DNA from: Chitinophaga varians
GTDB taxonomy: Bacteria > Bacteroidota > Bacteroidia > Chitinophagales > Chitinophagaceae
Length of the DNA: 64,000 nucleotides
Direction: 5' to 3'
Assembly: GCF_012641275.1 (NCBI RefSeq)
Contig: NZ_JABAIA010000002.1
Location: 2,120,127-2,184,126, forward strand
The position numbers and the translations under genes are program-made. Position 1 is the stretch's first letter. The number at the start of each line of letters is the position of its first letter. Below the pieces are notes generated by a model. It searched no databases, was not told the DNA's origin, and saw only the letters and a program-made list of their open reading frames with translations. Of the stretch, positions 50,439 through 60,459 are shown piece after piece.

Positions 50439-52871
50439 ATGGAAAAGAGGCTGAATGAAATTTTCCCCATAGCTGACATTGAGCATAATTGCATACTCAG
50501 CAAACAGGGTGATATAACAATCGCGTTTAGCGTTGACCTGCCGGAAATTTTTACCGGGCATTCGGAAGACTTTGAAACGTGGCATCAGGGCTTGATTAAA
50601 GCTATTAAGTTACTTCCGAAGAATACCGTATTTCACAAACAGGATTGGTTTGTAAAGAACCGGTACAAAGGTGAGGTTTCGGAGTCTGACAGTTTTCTAA
50701 AAAAACGTAGTCAGGAATACTTCAACAATCGTCCGTTTCTCGATCACCGGTGCTACATTATGATTACGAAACGCTCACCCGCTCGGAAGGGATCTACTTC
50801 TTTAATGTCGAACCTCATCAGGCCGAATATCGTCCCGCCTCAAACGCTCAGTGAGGTGGCTTTGCAGGAGTTTGAAGATGTGGCAGGCCAGTTCCAGAAG
50901 GTGTTGAGTGATGTAGGAATTGTTCTCAGTAGGTTGAAGGACGATGATTTAAAGAGCCATGACCGGCGCGCCGGACTTGCGGAAAAATACCTTTTTCTCC
51001 TGGACAAAGAGGATGAGTTGATGGTGCAGGATATTGAGCTACGGGATCATGTGAAGGTTGGCAATAAACGATGTCAGTTGTTCACTATATCCGGCACCGA
51101 TAGCCTGCCTTCGTTCTGTGGCTCGCGGATTAACTATGATAAGTATAGCACCGACCGCACGAAGTTCTCTATTGGGTTCGCTTCACACCTCGGTTTGTTG
51201 TTACCCTGTAATCACATCTACAATCAGTACATCATCATTGATGATGCGCAGCAAACGTTGAAAAAATTTGAGGGTAAGCGATTGCGCCTGCAATCACTGG
51301 CCGCATACAGCCGGGAGAATGCCATCAGTCGCGATGCTGTTAATGACTTCCTGAACGAAGCAATCAGCCAGCAGCGGTTACCTGTAAAGGCGCATTTCAA
51401 TGTGTTGGCGTGGTCTGAGAGTGCAGACGAGGAAAAGGATATTCGGAACCTTATCACATCCGCGTTAGCGCAAATGGATGCCATAGCGAAGCAGGAGACG
51501 ATCGGTGCGCCACAGATTTTTTGGAGTGGTATTCCGGGGAACGCAGCCGACTTTCCCGCGAATGATACGTTCGATACGTTCGCCGAACAAGCGTGTTGTT
51601 TTTTGAATCTCGAAAGCAACTACCGGTCTGATGATCCAAGAGAGAGCATTCGTTTCTGTGATCGGTTGACTGGTAGGCCGGTGTTTGTCGATCCATACAC
51701 AGCGCCGCGTATGAAGGGCATCAGCTCAAATATGGGTACGCTTGTGTGTGGTACATCTGGTGGCGGTAAGAGCATGACTGTAAACCACATGCTTAATTCG
51801 ATGTATGAGCAAGGCGCGCACTGTGTAATTCTCGACATTGGAGGCAGTTACCGGGGGCTGTGCGATCTTGTTGGTGGCTACTATTTCACATATACTGAAA
51901 CGAACCCCATTCGGTTCAATCCATTCTATATTCCAGATGGGCAGACACTCGATACAGAAAAGAAAGAGAGCTTGAAATCTCTACTGGTCGCCCTTTGGAA
52001 GCAAGAAAGTGAATCCTTTAATCGGTCGGAATACGTCGCCCTATCTAACGCACTCACTGGTTACTATAAACATCTAGCCGATGACAGTAACATATTCCCC
52101 TGCTTCAATACCTTCTATGAGTATCTGCAAAATTACTTCATCGATGAACTGAAAGTCCATCGCCTGAAGGATCGCGACTTTGATATTGACAACTTTTTGT
52201 ATGTGTTGCGTCCCTTTTATAAGTCGGGCGAGTTTGACTATTTGCTGAATGCTGAAGGCAAACAAGACCTGCTGAATCAGCGGTTCACAGTTATAGAGAT
52301 GGACAATATCAAGGAGCATCCCGTCCTCTTCAGTGTCGTGACCCTGATCTGTATGGAGTTGTTCATTTCCAAGGTTCGCAAGCTCGCAGGTATCCGGAAG
52401 GTCTTTGTCATCGATGAAGCATGGAAGGCCATCGCGAAGCCATCTATGGCTGAGTTTACGAAGTACGGATTCAAAACATTCAGAAAGTTTAACGGGGTTC
52501 CTATTGTGATTACGCAGGAATTGGATGACCTGATTTCCTCGCCGATCATTAAAGATGCCATTATCGCCAATGCGGACGTGAAGATTCTGATGGACATGCG
52601 AAAGTTCATGAACAAGTTCGATCAGTTGCAGGCTGCGCTAGGCCTGTCTGAGAAAGCAAAGTCGATTCTGCTGAGTGTCAATAAGGACAACCGCGAGATA
52701 TTTATGGAGATCGGCGGCCAGGTTGCGAAGGTGTATAAAAATGATCTGTGTCCGCATGAGTATTTCGCATTTACAACGGAAGGAAAGGAACGGGTGAAAG
52801 TGTTGGAGTATGCTGAAAGGCTCGGAAGTATGGAGAAAGCAATTGAGCAGATGGTACTGGAGAGAAAATAA
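50439..52871 (+). CDS. traG: TraG, VirB4-type conjugation ATPase
   Basis: An 810-residue protein. Walker A is VCGTSGGGKSMTVNHML (near residue 440), Walker B is KVFVIDEAWKAIAKP, and a conserved TQELDDL follows. This fits Bacteroidetes TraG, the VirB4-like ATPase that drives pilus assembly and DNA transfer. I choose the ATG at 50439 (MEKRLNEIFPIAD); a TTG at 50412 is possible. It is the main energy source of the operon. Confidence 0.93.
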   Translation: MEKRLNEIFPIADIEHNCILSKQGDITIAFSVDLPEIFTGHSEDFETWHQGLIKAIKLLPKNTVFHKQDWFVKNRYKGEVSESDSFLKKRSQEYFNNRPFLDHRCYIMITKRSPARKGSTSLMSNLIRPNIVPPQTLSEVALQEFEDVAGQFQKVLSDVGIVLSRLKDDDLKSHDRRAGLAEKYLFLLDKEDELMVQDIELRDHVKVGNKRCQLFTISGTDSLPSFCGSRINYDKYSTDRTKFSIGFASHLGLLLPCNHIYNQYIIIDDAQQTLKKFEGKRLRLQSLAAYSRENAISRDAVNDFLNEAISQQRLPVKAHFNVLAWSESADEEKDIRNLITSALAQMDAIAKQETIGAPQIFWSGIPGNAADFPANDTFDTFAEQACCFLNLESNYRSDDPRESIRFCDRLTGRPVFVDPYTAPRMKGISSNMGTLVCGTSGGGKSMTVNHMLNSMYEQGAHCVILDIGGSYRGLCDLVGGYYFTYTETNPIRFNPFYIPDGQTLDTEKKESLKSLLVALWKQESESFNRSEYVALSNALTGYYKHLADDSNIFPCFNTFYEYLQNYFIDELKVHRLKDRDFDIDNFLYVLRPFYKSGEFDYLLNAEGKQDLLNQRFTVIEMDNIKEHPVLFSVVTLICMELFISKVRKLAGIRKVFVIDEAWKAIAKPSMAEFTKYGFKTFRKFNGVPIVITQELDDLISSPIIKDAIIANADVKILMDMRKFMNKFDQLQAALGLSEKAKSILLSVNKDNREIFMEIGGQVAKVYKNDLCPHEYFAFTTEGKERVKVLEYAERLGSMEKAIEQMVLERK

Positions 52872-52898
52872 ATTGTGTAACAGAAAATACCAGTGTGT

Positions 52899-53570
52899 AT
52901 GAACAAGTTTTTTGTGGGGTTGGGTCTTTGTATTTGTCTGGTGCTTGCGCCAACGAAAAAGAGCCACGCGATAATATGGGAAGTTGCGCGGCAGGCTTTA
53001 ATTGCCGCCATAAAGGCGGCTGACCTGGCTGTTCAACGGTTACAGAATAAAACCATTTGGCTACAAAATGCTCAAAAGGAGGTTGAGAACATTCTAACTA
53101 AGCTAAAGCTGGATGAAATATCCGACTGGACGAAGAAGCATAAGGAGCAGTACCAGCAATATTTCGATGAGCTGAACAAGGTGAAGCAGGCGATCAGTGG
53201 CTATAAGCGTGTGAAGGAGATTATTAATAAGCAGATAGCAATCGTTGATGAGTACAACAAAGCGTTTCAACTGTTCCGGCGAGATAAACACTTCACGCCG
53301 CAGGAGATCGATTACATGACGAAAGTGTATACCGGAATTATTGACGAAAGCGTGAAAAACATCGACAATCTATTTCTAGTCATTAACTCGTTCACAACGA
53401 AAATGACAGACGGGAAACGGATTGAAATCCTTAACAGTGTTGCTGAAAGTATTGATGTGAACCTGAACGACCTGCGGTCATTCAATAATGAGAATAAAAA
53501 ACTGGTGTTGCAGCGGGCAAGAGATCAGAAAGATGTGGAGCAAATAAAGTTGATGTACGGAATAAAATAG
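52899..53570 (+). CDS. traI: TraI-like protein, paralogue 1
   Basis: A 223-residue exported protein. The signal peptide (MNKFFVGLGLCICLVLAPTK) is followed by a helical domain: VKQAISGYKRVKEIINKQI, then FTPQEIDYMTKVYTGIIDES, and a C-terminal DLRSFNNENKK. It is the first of three tandem paralogues (53577 and 54199 follow). It is VirB5-like in position, probably part of the channel's outer complex. Confidence 0.75.
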   Translation: MNKFFVGLGLCICLVLAPTKKSHAIIWEVARQALIAAIKAADLAVQRLQNKTIWLQNAQKEVENILTKLKLDEISDWTKKHKEQYQQYFDELNKVKQAISGYKRVKEIINKQIAIVDEYNKAFQLFRRDKHFTPQEIDYMTKVYTGIIDESVKNIDNLFLVINSFTTKMTDGKRIEILNSVAESIDVNLNDLRSFNNENKKLVLQRARDQKDVEQIKLMYGIK

Positions 53571-53576
53571 TTGGTT

Positions 53577-54194
53577 ATGAAAAAAATGCTGTTGTTGTGT
53601 TTCGCAATTGTTTCATTCTGTCTTCCGGCTCTTTCACAGAACAATCAGATAAAGCTGTACATACAGCAGATCGCAGCGAATAAGGTTTATTTAGAATACC
53701 TGCAAAAAGGGTATAAGATAGCGCGGCAGGGGCTAACGTTCATAGGTAACGTAAAGGATGGGCACTTCAAAATTGATAAGGATTTTTTTCTTTCGCTGGA
53801 ATCTATCAACCCAAGAATCCGCAACTATTCAAGGATACCTGAGATTGTTAATTATGGGTTGGCGATTTCATCTGATTTCAAGAGTGTATTGAGGGCGATG
53901 CGGGAAAGTCAGGTGTTCGCTGGTTCAGAATTGGATTATGTAGGAGGAGTTCGGACAACCCTTCTGACAAACTGCGAAAATATACTGATGGATCTTGTGC
54001 CGTTGATAACGCCAGGACAAATGGAGCTAAGCGACGATGAGAGAATTAAGCGGATTGATGCGTTACATGCTGACATGGAGGACTGTTATCTTTTTACAAA
54101 GAATTTCTGTACGTCCACCAAAGTACAGGTATTACAACGGCAGCGTGAGTTGAGAGATGTACAAGTCATGAAAAAGGTAACTGATAAAAAGTGA
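53577..54194 (+). CDS. TraI-like protein, paralogue 2
   Basis: A 205-residue exported paralogue. Shared pattern: AANKVYLEYLQKGYKIAR, RNYSRIPEIVNYG and MELSDDERIKRIDALHADME. Related ICE proteins are sometimes labelled TerB-like, but tellurite function is not supported here. I use the ATG at 53577 (MKKMLLLCFAIVSF). Confidence 0.7.
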   Translation: MKKMLLLCFAIVSFCLPALSQNNQIKLYIQQIAANKVYLEYLQKGYKIARQGLTFIGNVKDGHFKIDKDFFLSLESINPRIRNYSRIPEIVNYGLAISSDFKSVLRAMRESQVFAGSELDYVGGVRTTLLTNCENILMDLVPLITPGQMELSDDERIKRIDALHADMEDCYLFTKNFCTSTKVQVLQRQRELRDVQVMKKVTDKK

Positions 54195-54198
54195 TGTT

Positions 54199-54849
54199 AT
54201 GAAAAGAGGTGTGTTGCGTTTTGTTGTTATGTGCTGCGTTATGTGCGTTGCGATTTCAATGTCCCCCATTAGAAGCAATGCTCAGGCTAAGGAGCTTGCT
54301 CAATTGGCACTGAATATCGAAAAGTTGGCTCAGTTCCGTCAAATATTGTCTGATTTGAAAAAGGGATATGAAATTCTATCTGGGGGGTATAACACAATCA
54401 AGAATATCAGTCAGGGAAACTTTCAGCTTCACAAGGTCTTTCTGGATGGGCTGATGGAGGTGAACCCGGCGATAAAGAAGTACAGTCGCGTCGCGGATAT
54501 TGTAGAGTATCAGATTGCGCTGGTGAAGGAATACAAGAAAGCCTTTCAGTATGCAAAATCCTCGGGCAGCTTTACGATTGCGGAGATTGAATACATGGGC
54601 AGGGTTTACGGTCGCTTGTTTGATGCTTCGTTGCAAAATCTGGATGATCTGTTCACGGTGATTACGGCAAGTAATCTGCGCATGTCGGATGAAGAACGGT
54701 TGGATGCGATTGATAAAATCCATTCAGAGATGCTGGATAAATTAACCTTCTTACGACATTTCAATAGCTCGAATACCGTCATGGCTGTGCAACGGATGAA
54801 AGAGCTGAAGGAGGTAGAACGGATGAAGGCTATGGAGGGAATGAAATAA
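54199..54849 (+). CDS. TraI-like protein, paralogue 3
   Basis: A 216-residue exported paralogue, four bases after paralogue 2. It has QILSDLKKGYEILSGGYNTI, IKKYSRVADIVEYQ, FTIAEIEYMGRVYGRLFDA and MSDEERLDAIDKIHSEML. Similarity to paralogue 1 (YMTKVY, YMGRVY) is clearest here. Triplication suggests a hetero-oligomer. Confidence 0.7.
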   Translation: MKRGVLRFVVMCCVMCVAISMSPIRSNAQAKELAQLALNIEKLAQFRQILSDLKKGYEILSGGYNTIKNISQGNFQLHKVFLDGLMEVNPAIKKYSRVADIVEYQIALVKEYKKAFQYAKSSGSFTIAEIEYMGRVYGRLFDASLQNLDDLFTVITASNLRMSDEERLDAIDKIHSEMLDKLTFLRHFNSSNTVMAVQRMKELKEVERMKAMEGMK

Positions 54850-54877
54850 TATTTAAGGATTTCAGAAAACGTGGTGT

Positions 54878-56167
54878 ATGAAAGTGTGGTTAAAATCCTT
54901 GTTGGTAGCCTTGGTGCTATTAGGAGTGCCATGTCTATTGCAGGCGGGATCAGGAGGTGTTGCAGATGATATTAAAAGCCTGCATTCTGTTCTTGATGAG
55001 TTATATAGTAAGTTAATGCCTCTGTGTAAGGAGTTAGTGAGTGTAGGCAGGGCTATTGCTGGATTTGCTGCATTATGGTATATAGCAGCGAGAGTGTGGG
55101 GGCATTTGTCCAGGGCAGAGCCAATTGATTTTTATCCTTTGTTTAGGCCGTTTATTCTCGGTTTTGCGATCCTCATTTTCCCGTCAGTTATTGCACTGAT
55201 AAATGGGGTGATGCAGCCGACGGTGACTGGTACGGCGAGAATGGTGGATAAGGCGGACGAATCGGTGGCTGCACTGTTAAAGCAGAAGGAAGAGGCAATC
55301 AAGAAAACGGACGTTTGGCAAATGTATGTTGGGCCGACCGGTGAGGGAGATAGAGAACGATGGTATAAGTATACCCATGATGGTCAATCCAGCGACGACG
55401 AGGGGTTCTTTGCGAGTGTCGGTAATGATATTCGATTCGCGTTCGCGAAAGCATCCTACAATTTTAGAAATGCAATCAAGGAGGTGATCGCGGAAGTGTT
55501 ACAATTATTGTTCGCAGCAGTGTCACTGTGTATCAATACCATGCGAACGTTTAACCTCATTATCCTTGCGATTTTAGGCCCACTTGTTTTCGGCCTCTCG
55601 GTGTTCGACGGATTTCAACATACTATAAAGCATTGGTTGGCCCGATATATAAATGTTTTCCTCTGGTTGCCAATAGCGCAGATTTTCGGTGCCGTGATTG
55701 CTACCATTCAGGCCGAAATGCTAAAAATTGATTTGACGCAAATTGGGCAGACTGGTGATACTTTTTTCAGCAGGACAGATTTGGGCTATATGGTATTTCT
55801 GATAATCGGCATATATGGTTATACGACTATTCCCAGTATTGCTAACCATATTATGTTCGTCGGCGGCGATGCACTTACCGGTAAGATGACTTCCGCAATG
55901 GGCGGAGTTGCAGGTGCTGCCGGCGGGGCTGCGATGGGTGCTGCTGGTATGGCGGGAAAAGCTGCTGGTGCTGCTGCGGATGGTTTCGGACACATGATGT
56001 TTGCCGATAATAATTCTGTAGAGGCGGGTTTGAAGAATTTATACAATGCCCCTGACAATATCAAAGAAGGCTACGATTCTGGTAGTACTGGAAAAGGTAT
56101 TGCAGCCAGTGCGGGACGTGCATTTGGTCATATGGCGAATAAACTGAAAGGAGGCGATACTTCTTGA
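54878..56167 (+). CDS. traJ: TraJ, VirB6-like polytopic membrane protein
   Basis: A 429-residue protein with a signal-like start (LKSLLVALVLLGVPCLLQAG) and about six membrane segments. There is an acidic periplasmic region near residue 150 (GPTGEGDRERWY) and an Ala/Gly-rich section near residue 350 (GVAGAAGGAAMGAAGMAGKA). This matches TraJ of Bacteroidetes conjugative transposons and forms the inner-membrane core. Confidence 0.88.
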   Translation: MKVWLKSLLVALVLLGVPCLLQAGSGGVADDIKSLHSVLDELYSKLMPLCKELVSVGRAIAGFAALWYIAARVWGHLSRAEPIDFYPLFRPFILGFAILIFPSVIALINGVMQPTVTGTARMVDKADESVAALLKQKEEAIKKTDVWQMYVGPTGEGDRERWYKYTHDGQSSDDEGFFASVGNDIRFAFAKASYNFRNAIKEVIAEVLQLLFAAVSLCINTMRTFNLIILAILGPLVFGLSVFDGFQHTIKHWLARYINVFLWLPIAQIFGAVIATIQAEMLKIDLTQIGQTGDTFFSRTDLGYMVFLIIGIYGYTTIPSIANHIMFVGGDALTGKMTSAMGGVAGAAGGAAMGAAGMAGKAAGAAADGFGHMMFADNNSVEAGLKNLYNAPDNIKEGYDSGSTGKGIAASAGRAFGHMANKLKGGDTS

Positions 56168-56226
56168 TAGCGACGGTGGTTTGTTGAAGGTTTGAAACGA
56201 TGTGTTGGACGAAAAAGTGAGTTTGT

Positions 56227-56844
56227 ATGTTTCAAAAAATGAAGAGTATTCAAAGTGCGTTTGCGCATGTGCGGTTGTTCACGTTGGTTATTGTCGTATT
56301 AGCTTTTGGTTTGTGTGCATTTACCATTTATAAATCTATGCTACTTGCCTCAAAGACACAAGATAGGATTTACGTTCTTGCCAACGGAAAAGCCATTGAG
56401 GCATTTGCGAGCGAAAAGAAAGATAACGTCGCAGTGGAGATGCGGGATCATGTGAAGATGTTCCATTTCTATTTTTTTACGTTAGATCCGGACGAAACGG
56501 TGATAAAGAACAACATTGTGCGGGCCTTGTATTTGGCGGATATTTCCGCTAAAAGGCAGTACGAAAACCTAAAGGAAAGTGGATATTATAACAACGTTAT
56601 TTCTGGCAATATTTCGCAGAAGATTGAAGTAGATAGTATTTCTGTAAATATCGACCAGTACCCATACTACTTCCGTTGTTACGCACGCCAAAGCATAATT
56701 CGAGCTACCAGCATTGTTACCCGTAGCCTTACAACGGAGGGGTATATCCGAAATGTGAGCAGGAGTGATAATAATTCGCATGGCTTTTTGATTGAACGGT
56801 GGGCTACGTTGGAGAATAAAGATTTGAATACAGTGATACGTTAA
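56227..56844 (+). CDS. traK: TraK, VirB8-like protein
   Basis: A 205-residue protein with one N-terminal helix (LFTLVIVVLAFGLCAFTIY) and a VirB8-type periplasmic domain (MFHFYFFTLDPDETVIKNNI, then ITRATSIV-like strands and GFLIERWATLENK). It bridges the inner and outer parts of the channel. Confidence 0.9.
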   Translation: MFQKMKSIQSAFAHVRLFTLVIVVLAFGLCAFTIYKSMLLASKTQDRIYVLANGKAIEAFASEKKDNVAVEMRDHVKMFHFYFFTLDPDETVIKNNIVRALYLADISAKRQYENLKESGYYNNVISGNISQKIEVDSISVNIDQYPYYFRCYARQSIIRATSIVTRSLTTEGYIRNVSRSDNNSHGFLIERWATLENKDLNTVIR

Positions 56845-56853
56845 ACTTTTTTT

Positions 56854-57315
56854 ATGTGGAAATTTTTCAGACGTAAGACAGGGCGCACATCATTGGTTCA
56901 TGCTGTGTTTGATCGTTACTCAGGCAGAGTAGAAGGTATTCAGCGACGGATTGCGGATTCCTTGAATGCGAAGGTGTCGAGCTGGTCTGCTTTCAGAGTT
57001 AAGGTTGTGTTGATAGTATTCATTTTTTGCTACGTTATTGTAACAGCCTTCGTCCTACTATCTGCCGGGAGCAGTACTGACAGCCACTTACGGATTCAAC
57101 CTATTTATCAGCCCCGAAACGTAATAATACCCGATCATAACGTAAGTAGTGAAAGTCCTGTTTATATGACAAATAGGCTCAGACAGTTCCGGTTATATCT
57201 CGACAGTTTGAAAAAGGATGAGGTGGGCCGACGGATTTATGATAGCATTTTGATGAAGAGGCCGGGGTTGATTGACAGTCTTACGCAATTGGAAACATTG
57301 GAAAACAGAAAATGA
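56854..57315 (+). CDS. traL: TraL-like (DUF3989) membrane protein
   Basis: A 153-residue protein with one membrane segment (VKVVLIVFIFCYVIVTAFVLL, residues about 50-70) and short charged parts on both sides. Its position between traK and traM matches TraL. It starts nine bases after traK. Confidence 0.7.
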   Translation: MWKFFRRKTGRTSLVHAVFDRYSGRVEGIQRRIADSLNAKVSSWSAFRVKVVLIVFIFCYVIVTAFVLLSAGSSTDSHLRIQPIYQPRNVIIPDHNVSSESPVYMTNRLRQFRLYLDSLKKDEVGRRIYDSILMKRPGLIDSLTQLETLENRK

Positions 57316-57321
57316 TGTTGT

Positions 57322-58629
57322 ATGAAAAATGAGGAAAGTGCAGTAAATGAAAAGCTGCGGAAACAGAAGCAGTTCCTGATGGTGGTTCCCGTTTTGGTGA
57401 TTCCTTTTATTACTATCCTGCTGTCTTCGTTCGGTGTAGTTGGCGGAGACGGAACGAGGAAAATCGTGGAAATTAAGAAGCAGGGGATCAATACAGATTT
57501 ACCAGGTGCTAAAGCCGCTGGTGATAGCAGTTGGAATAAGCTCATGTATTATGAAATGGCTGATAAGGATTCTGCTAAAATGCGCACGCTAAAGGAGAAA
57601 GACCCTTTTTATAGTTCTCCTGATATGTCCGCTCGCATTTTCAGTGTGGACACTTCTGGTTATACTGGCGATATGGGGATGAAGTACCGGGCGAATAGCT
57701 ACGGTTACCCGTCCAGAGATGAGAACGAAGAAAAGGTATACCGTAAGATTGCAGCCATCAATGATGAACTAAATCGCAGCTCCGCTAAAGAGCAGCCAGT
57801 GCCATCCACTCTTGAAAGTGAGAAGGGCAAAGTGGATATGCAGGGTATAGATCGGTTGGAAGCGATGATGAAGGAAATGAGTGAGGATAAGCCAGATAAG
57901 CAGATGGAGCAAATTTCAGGAGTTTTAGAAAAGATACTCGATATACAGCATCCTGACAGGGTGAGGGATCGAGTGCAGGAAATGTCTGAGGCAAACAGGA
58001 ATCAGGTATTTGCTGTGAAACCTTCGCGGGGTGATGATGTAGTTACCTTGATGGTAGCCGATACTGGAAGAAAGACTTCGTTCCTGGATTCATTGAGGAC
58101 TGCGCGACAAGGTTTATCTAATCGGTTTTTCTCCCTCGAAGACGATCAGTCCGAGATGAAGCAGAACACTGTTCGTGCGGTGGTTGCAGAATCGAAGGAG
58201 GTAATGGATGGCTCTAAGGTTCAGATTCGCCTGTTGGAAGACATTTTTGTTGCAGGTGTTCGTGTACCAAAGAACGCATTTATCTGGGGAAAAGGGAAAT
58301 TGGCCGATGGCCGGTTTATTATCAACGTTACCTCCATCCAGTATGGGAATAATATCTTGCCTGTGGATCTCAGTGTATACGATATGGATGGGATCATGGG
58401 CATAGATGTGAACGCAAACATGGCGACTGAAGTTACCAAGCATACCACCGATCAGGCAATCCAAAGTTTAAGTATAGCGAGCCTTGATCCGAGTATAGGG
58501 GCGCAAGCCGCAAGCGCAGGGATTCAGGCGGCGAAGTCTTTAGTAGGCCGCAAGCTGAAGGTGGTTAAGGTTAATATTCGTAGTGGTTACGATGTGTTGC
58601 TGGTAGATAACAATGTGAAGAATCGATAA
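57322..58629 (+). CDS. traM: TraM, VirB10-like protein
   Basis: A 435-residue protein. An N-terminal helix (FLMVVPVLVIPFITILLSSF) is followed by a long variable linker and the VirB10-type C-terminal domain (LLEDIFVAGVRVPKNAFIWG, INVTSIQYGNNILPVDLSVY). It anchors the outer-membrane core to the inner membrane. Confidence 0.9.
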   Translation: MKNEESAVNEKLRKQKQFLMVVPVLVIPFITILLSSFGVVGGDGTRKIVEIKKQGINTDLPGAKAAGDSSWNKLMYYEMADKDSAKMRTLKEKDPFYSSPDMSARIFSVDTSGYTGDMGMKYRANSYGYPSRDENEEKVYRKIAAINDELNRSSAKEQPVPSTLESEKGKVDMQGIDRLEAMMKEMSEDKPDKQMEQISGVLEKILDIQHPDRVRDRVQEMSEANRNQVFAVKPSRGDDVVTLMVADTGRKTSFLDSLRTARQGLSNRFFSLEDDQSEMKQNTVRAVVAESKEVMDGSKVQIRLLEDIFVAGVRVPKNAFIWGKGKLADGRFIINVTSIQYGNNILPVDLSVYDMDGIMGIDVNANMATEVTKHTTDQAIQSLSIASLDPSIGAQAASAGIQAAKSLVGRKLKVVKVNIRSGYDVLLVDNNVKNR

Positions 58630-58654
58630 TTATAACATACTAAAATAAGAGAAT

Positions 58655-59497
58655 ATGAAAAGGTTATGTGTGACTTGGCTTGTGAGCTGTATTCTTTTTG
58701 TAACTGCCTTTGGACAAAGAGTTAGTGATCGTCCAGAAGTAAAGGCTGAGAATATTGAGCCATATTATTTAAAGGTGAGCCTCAACAAAACGAGCAACCT
58801 TGTATTTCCTTATGAGATAAAAAGTGTTGATCGTGGAAGCGGTGCTATACTCGCCCAAAAAGCGAAGGGAGCGGAAAATGTATTGCAGGTGAAGGCTGCC
58901 AGCGTTGATTTTCCAGAAACGAATCTTTCCGTAATTACGGCTGATGGTCGATTGTATTCGTTTCTGCTGAGGTATGCGGAAGAACCCAACATATTAAACC
59001 TCCGCTTTTACAAGATGGGTGATGAAGATAGGAATGTGCTGATAAAGGGGGCAGCACACGGTAAGGAGTTTTACGAGTTGTCGAGTTCGGAGGTTCGTGA
59101 TAATCGTAGCTTTTTACGAAAGCGTGTAACTGAACAGATGATAACCTTATCGCTTGAAAGCATCTACATGCGCGAGAATACTATGTTCTTTAAACTTGCT
59201 GTCCGCAATAATTCCTCGATTAATTACACACCGGATTTTATAAAGTTTATCGTAAAAGATAGGAAAAAAGCAAAGAAGACAGCTATACAGGAGAAGGTGC
59301 TTACGCCTGTATACGTTACCGATCAAGAGAGTATTACTGGCGATAGTTCAGGTGTTATTGTGCTGGCCTTTCCTTCTTTTACCATTCCAAGAAATCAGGA
59401 GCTGCTTATTCAGATTGGTGAAATGAATGGAGGAAGAGCGCTGTTGCTAAGGATTAAGCACAAAGTTCTGCTGAAGGCTCGAAATCTGAATTTGTGA
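58655..59497 (+). CDS. traN: TraN, VirB9-like protein (DUF4138)
   Basis: A 280-residue exported protein. The signal peptide (MKRLCVTWLVSCILFVTAFG) is followed by a VirB9-like domain (LKVSLNKTSNLVFPYEIKSV, IYMRENTMFFKLAVRNNSS). It is the outer-membrane ring partner of TraM. The core T4SS gene set ends here. Confidence 0.88.
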   Translation: MKRLCVTWLVSCILFVTAFGQRVSDRPEVKAENIEPYYLKVSLNKTSNLVFPYEIKSVDRGSGAILAQKAKGAENVLQVKAASVDFPETNLSVITADGRLYSFLLRYAEEPNILNLRFYKMGDEDRNVLIKGAAHGKEFYELSSSEVRDNRSFLRKRVTEQMITLSLESIYMRENTMFFKLAVRNNSSINYTPDFIKFIVKDRKKAKKTAIQEKVLTPVYVTDQESITGDSSGVIVLAFPSFTIPRNQELLIQIGEMNGGRALLLRIKHKVLLKARNLNL

Positions 59498-59539
59498 GAG
59501 TTGTTTGAAGTAGCTTTTCTGATGGTTTAATTTGGTTTT

Positions 59540-60436
59540 ATGGAAAAGAGAGATCTTGATTTAGAAAGACGGTTGGAATTTGTAAAGAATCAGCTAATCA
59601 ATATTGGAGCAGAAGACGCACTCACAGATATTTTGGTAGATAAATTGAAAGCGCGGGAACCTTTAATCAAACATGAATACATTAAGGAGTATCCGGATGG
59701 TATAGCACATGCGATTTTTCATTTGAAGAAGTCTGCTTCTACGGATGACCACTTCGTGAGCAAAATGAAAATGTCCACGATAATGACGAACACAGATATT
59801 AAAAGGTCGGAGGTATTTTATTTTAATCATAGAAAGTATCCACCAAGTGAAAATGTCGGCCTTTGGAACTTTAAGGAGGCATATAACTTTCTTCAAGGTA
59901 GACCTATATACAAGCCAAATATTGAAACATGGTGGCGTTTAGTTCCCTATATGCGCGTTGAAGGTGTTTATGCCATGCAGAACATTTCCAAAGAATACGG
60001 ATTCAATCTTGAAAGAGTCCTTGCCGAGTATGGCCTTGCTAATATTCACAATAAGCCATTTATAATGGATTCATTGCAAAAAGGAAATTTGGAAAAACAA
60101 ACTTTCACAACTAAAGATGGTAGTCAGCGTGATTTCTATATTTCTCCTGCAATTACATCTCGTAGTCTTGATTTGTTTGATATGAACAGGAAACCAGTTC
60201 CAATAAAGGAGCAGGTTTACCTTGGGTTGATTAGCAAGAAGCAAGAAGAAAAAATTCAGAAGCAGGCAGCTCGATTTGAAGTTTATACGGAAAAAATGAA
60301 GCAAAAAATGATACAAGATACGGTGCGAAATGAACTTTCTGAAAAACAGCAAATGCATGGAAAAGAAAGTGAACCGATCAAGCAAAAGATATTGGAAAAG
60401 ATTAAACCGCTGAAAAAACTACTGGGAAAAAGATAA
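59540..60436 (+). CDS. DUF3945-like ICE protein, copy 1
   Basis: A 298-residue protein. Shared pattern with the next gene: KEYPDGIAHAIFHLKKSAST, FKEAYNFLQGRPIYKP, EYGFNLERVLAEYGL, GNLEKQTFTTKDGSQ and FDMNRKPVPIKEQ. Motifs resemble DUF3945/DUF4099-type proteins on Bacteroidetes ICEs, often linked to toxin-like or replication roles. A long charged helix ends the protein. Function unknown. Confidence 0.55.
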   Translation: MEKRDLDLERRLEFVKNQLINIGAEDALTDILVDKLKAREPLIKHEYIKEYPDGIAHAIFHLKKSASTDDHFVSKMKMSTIMTNTDIKRSEVFYFNHRKYPPSENVGLWNFKEAYNFLQGRPIYKPNIETWWRLVPYMRVEGVYAMQNISKEYGFNLERVLAEYGLANIHNKPFIMDSLQKGNLEKQTFTTKDGSQRDFYISPAITSRSLDLFDMNRKPVPIKEQVYLGLISKKQEEKIQKQAARFEVYTEKMKQKMIQDTVRNELSEKQQMHGKESEPIKQKILEKIKPLKKLLGKR

Positions 60437-60459
60437 TTAGTATAGGACGAATATGCGGT

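Noticed and set aside
53577..54849. TerB-type tellurite resistance genes
   Set aside because: Some databases use this label for similar ICE genes, but position and motifs indicate TraI-like proteins.
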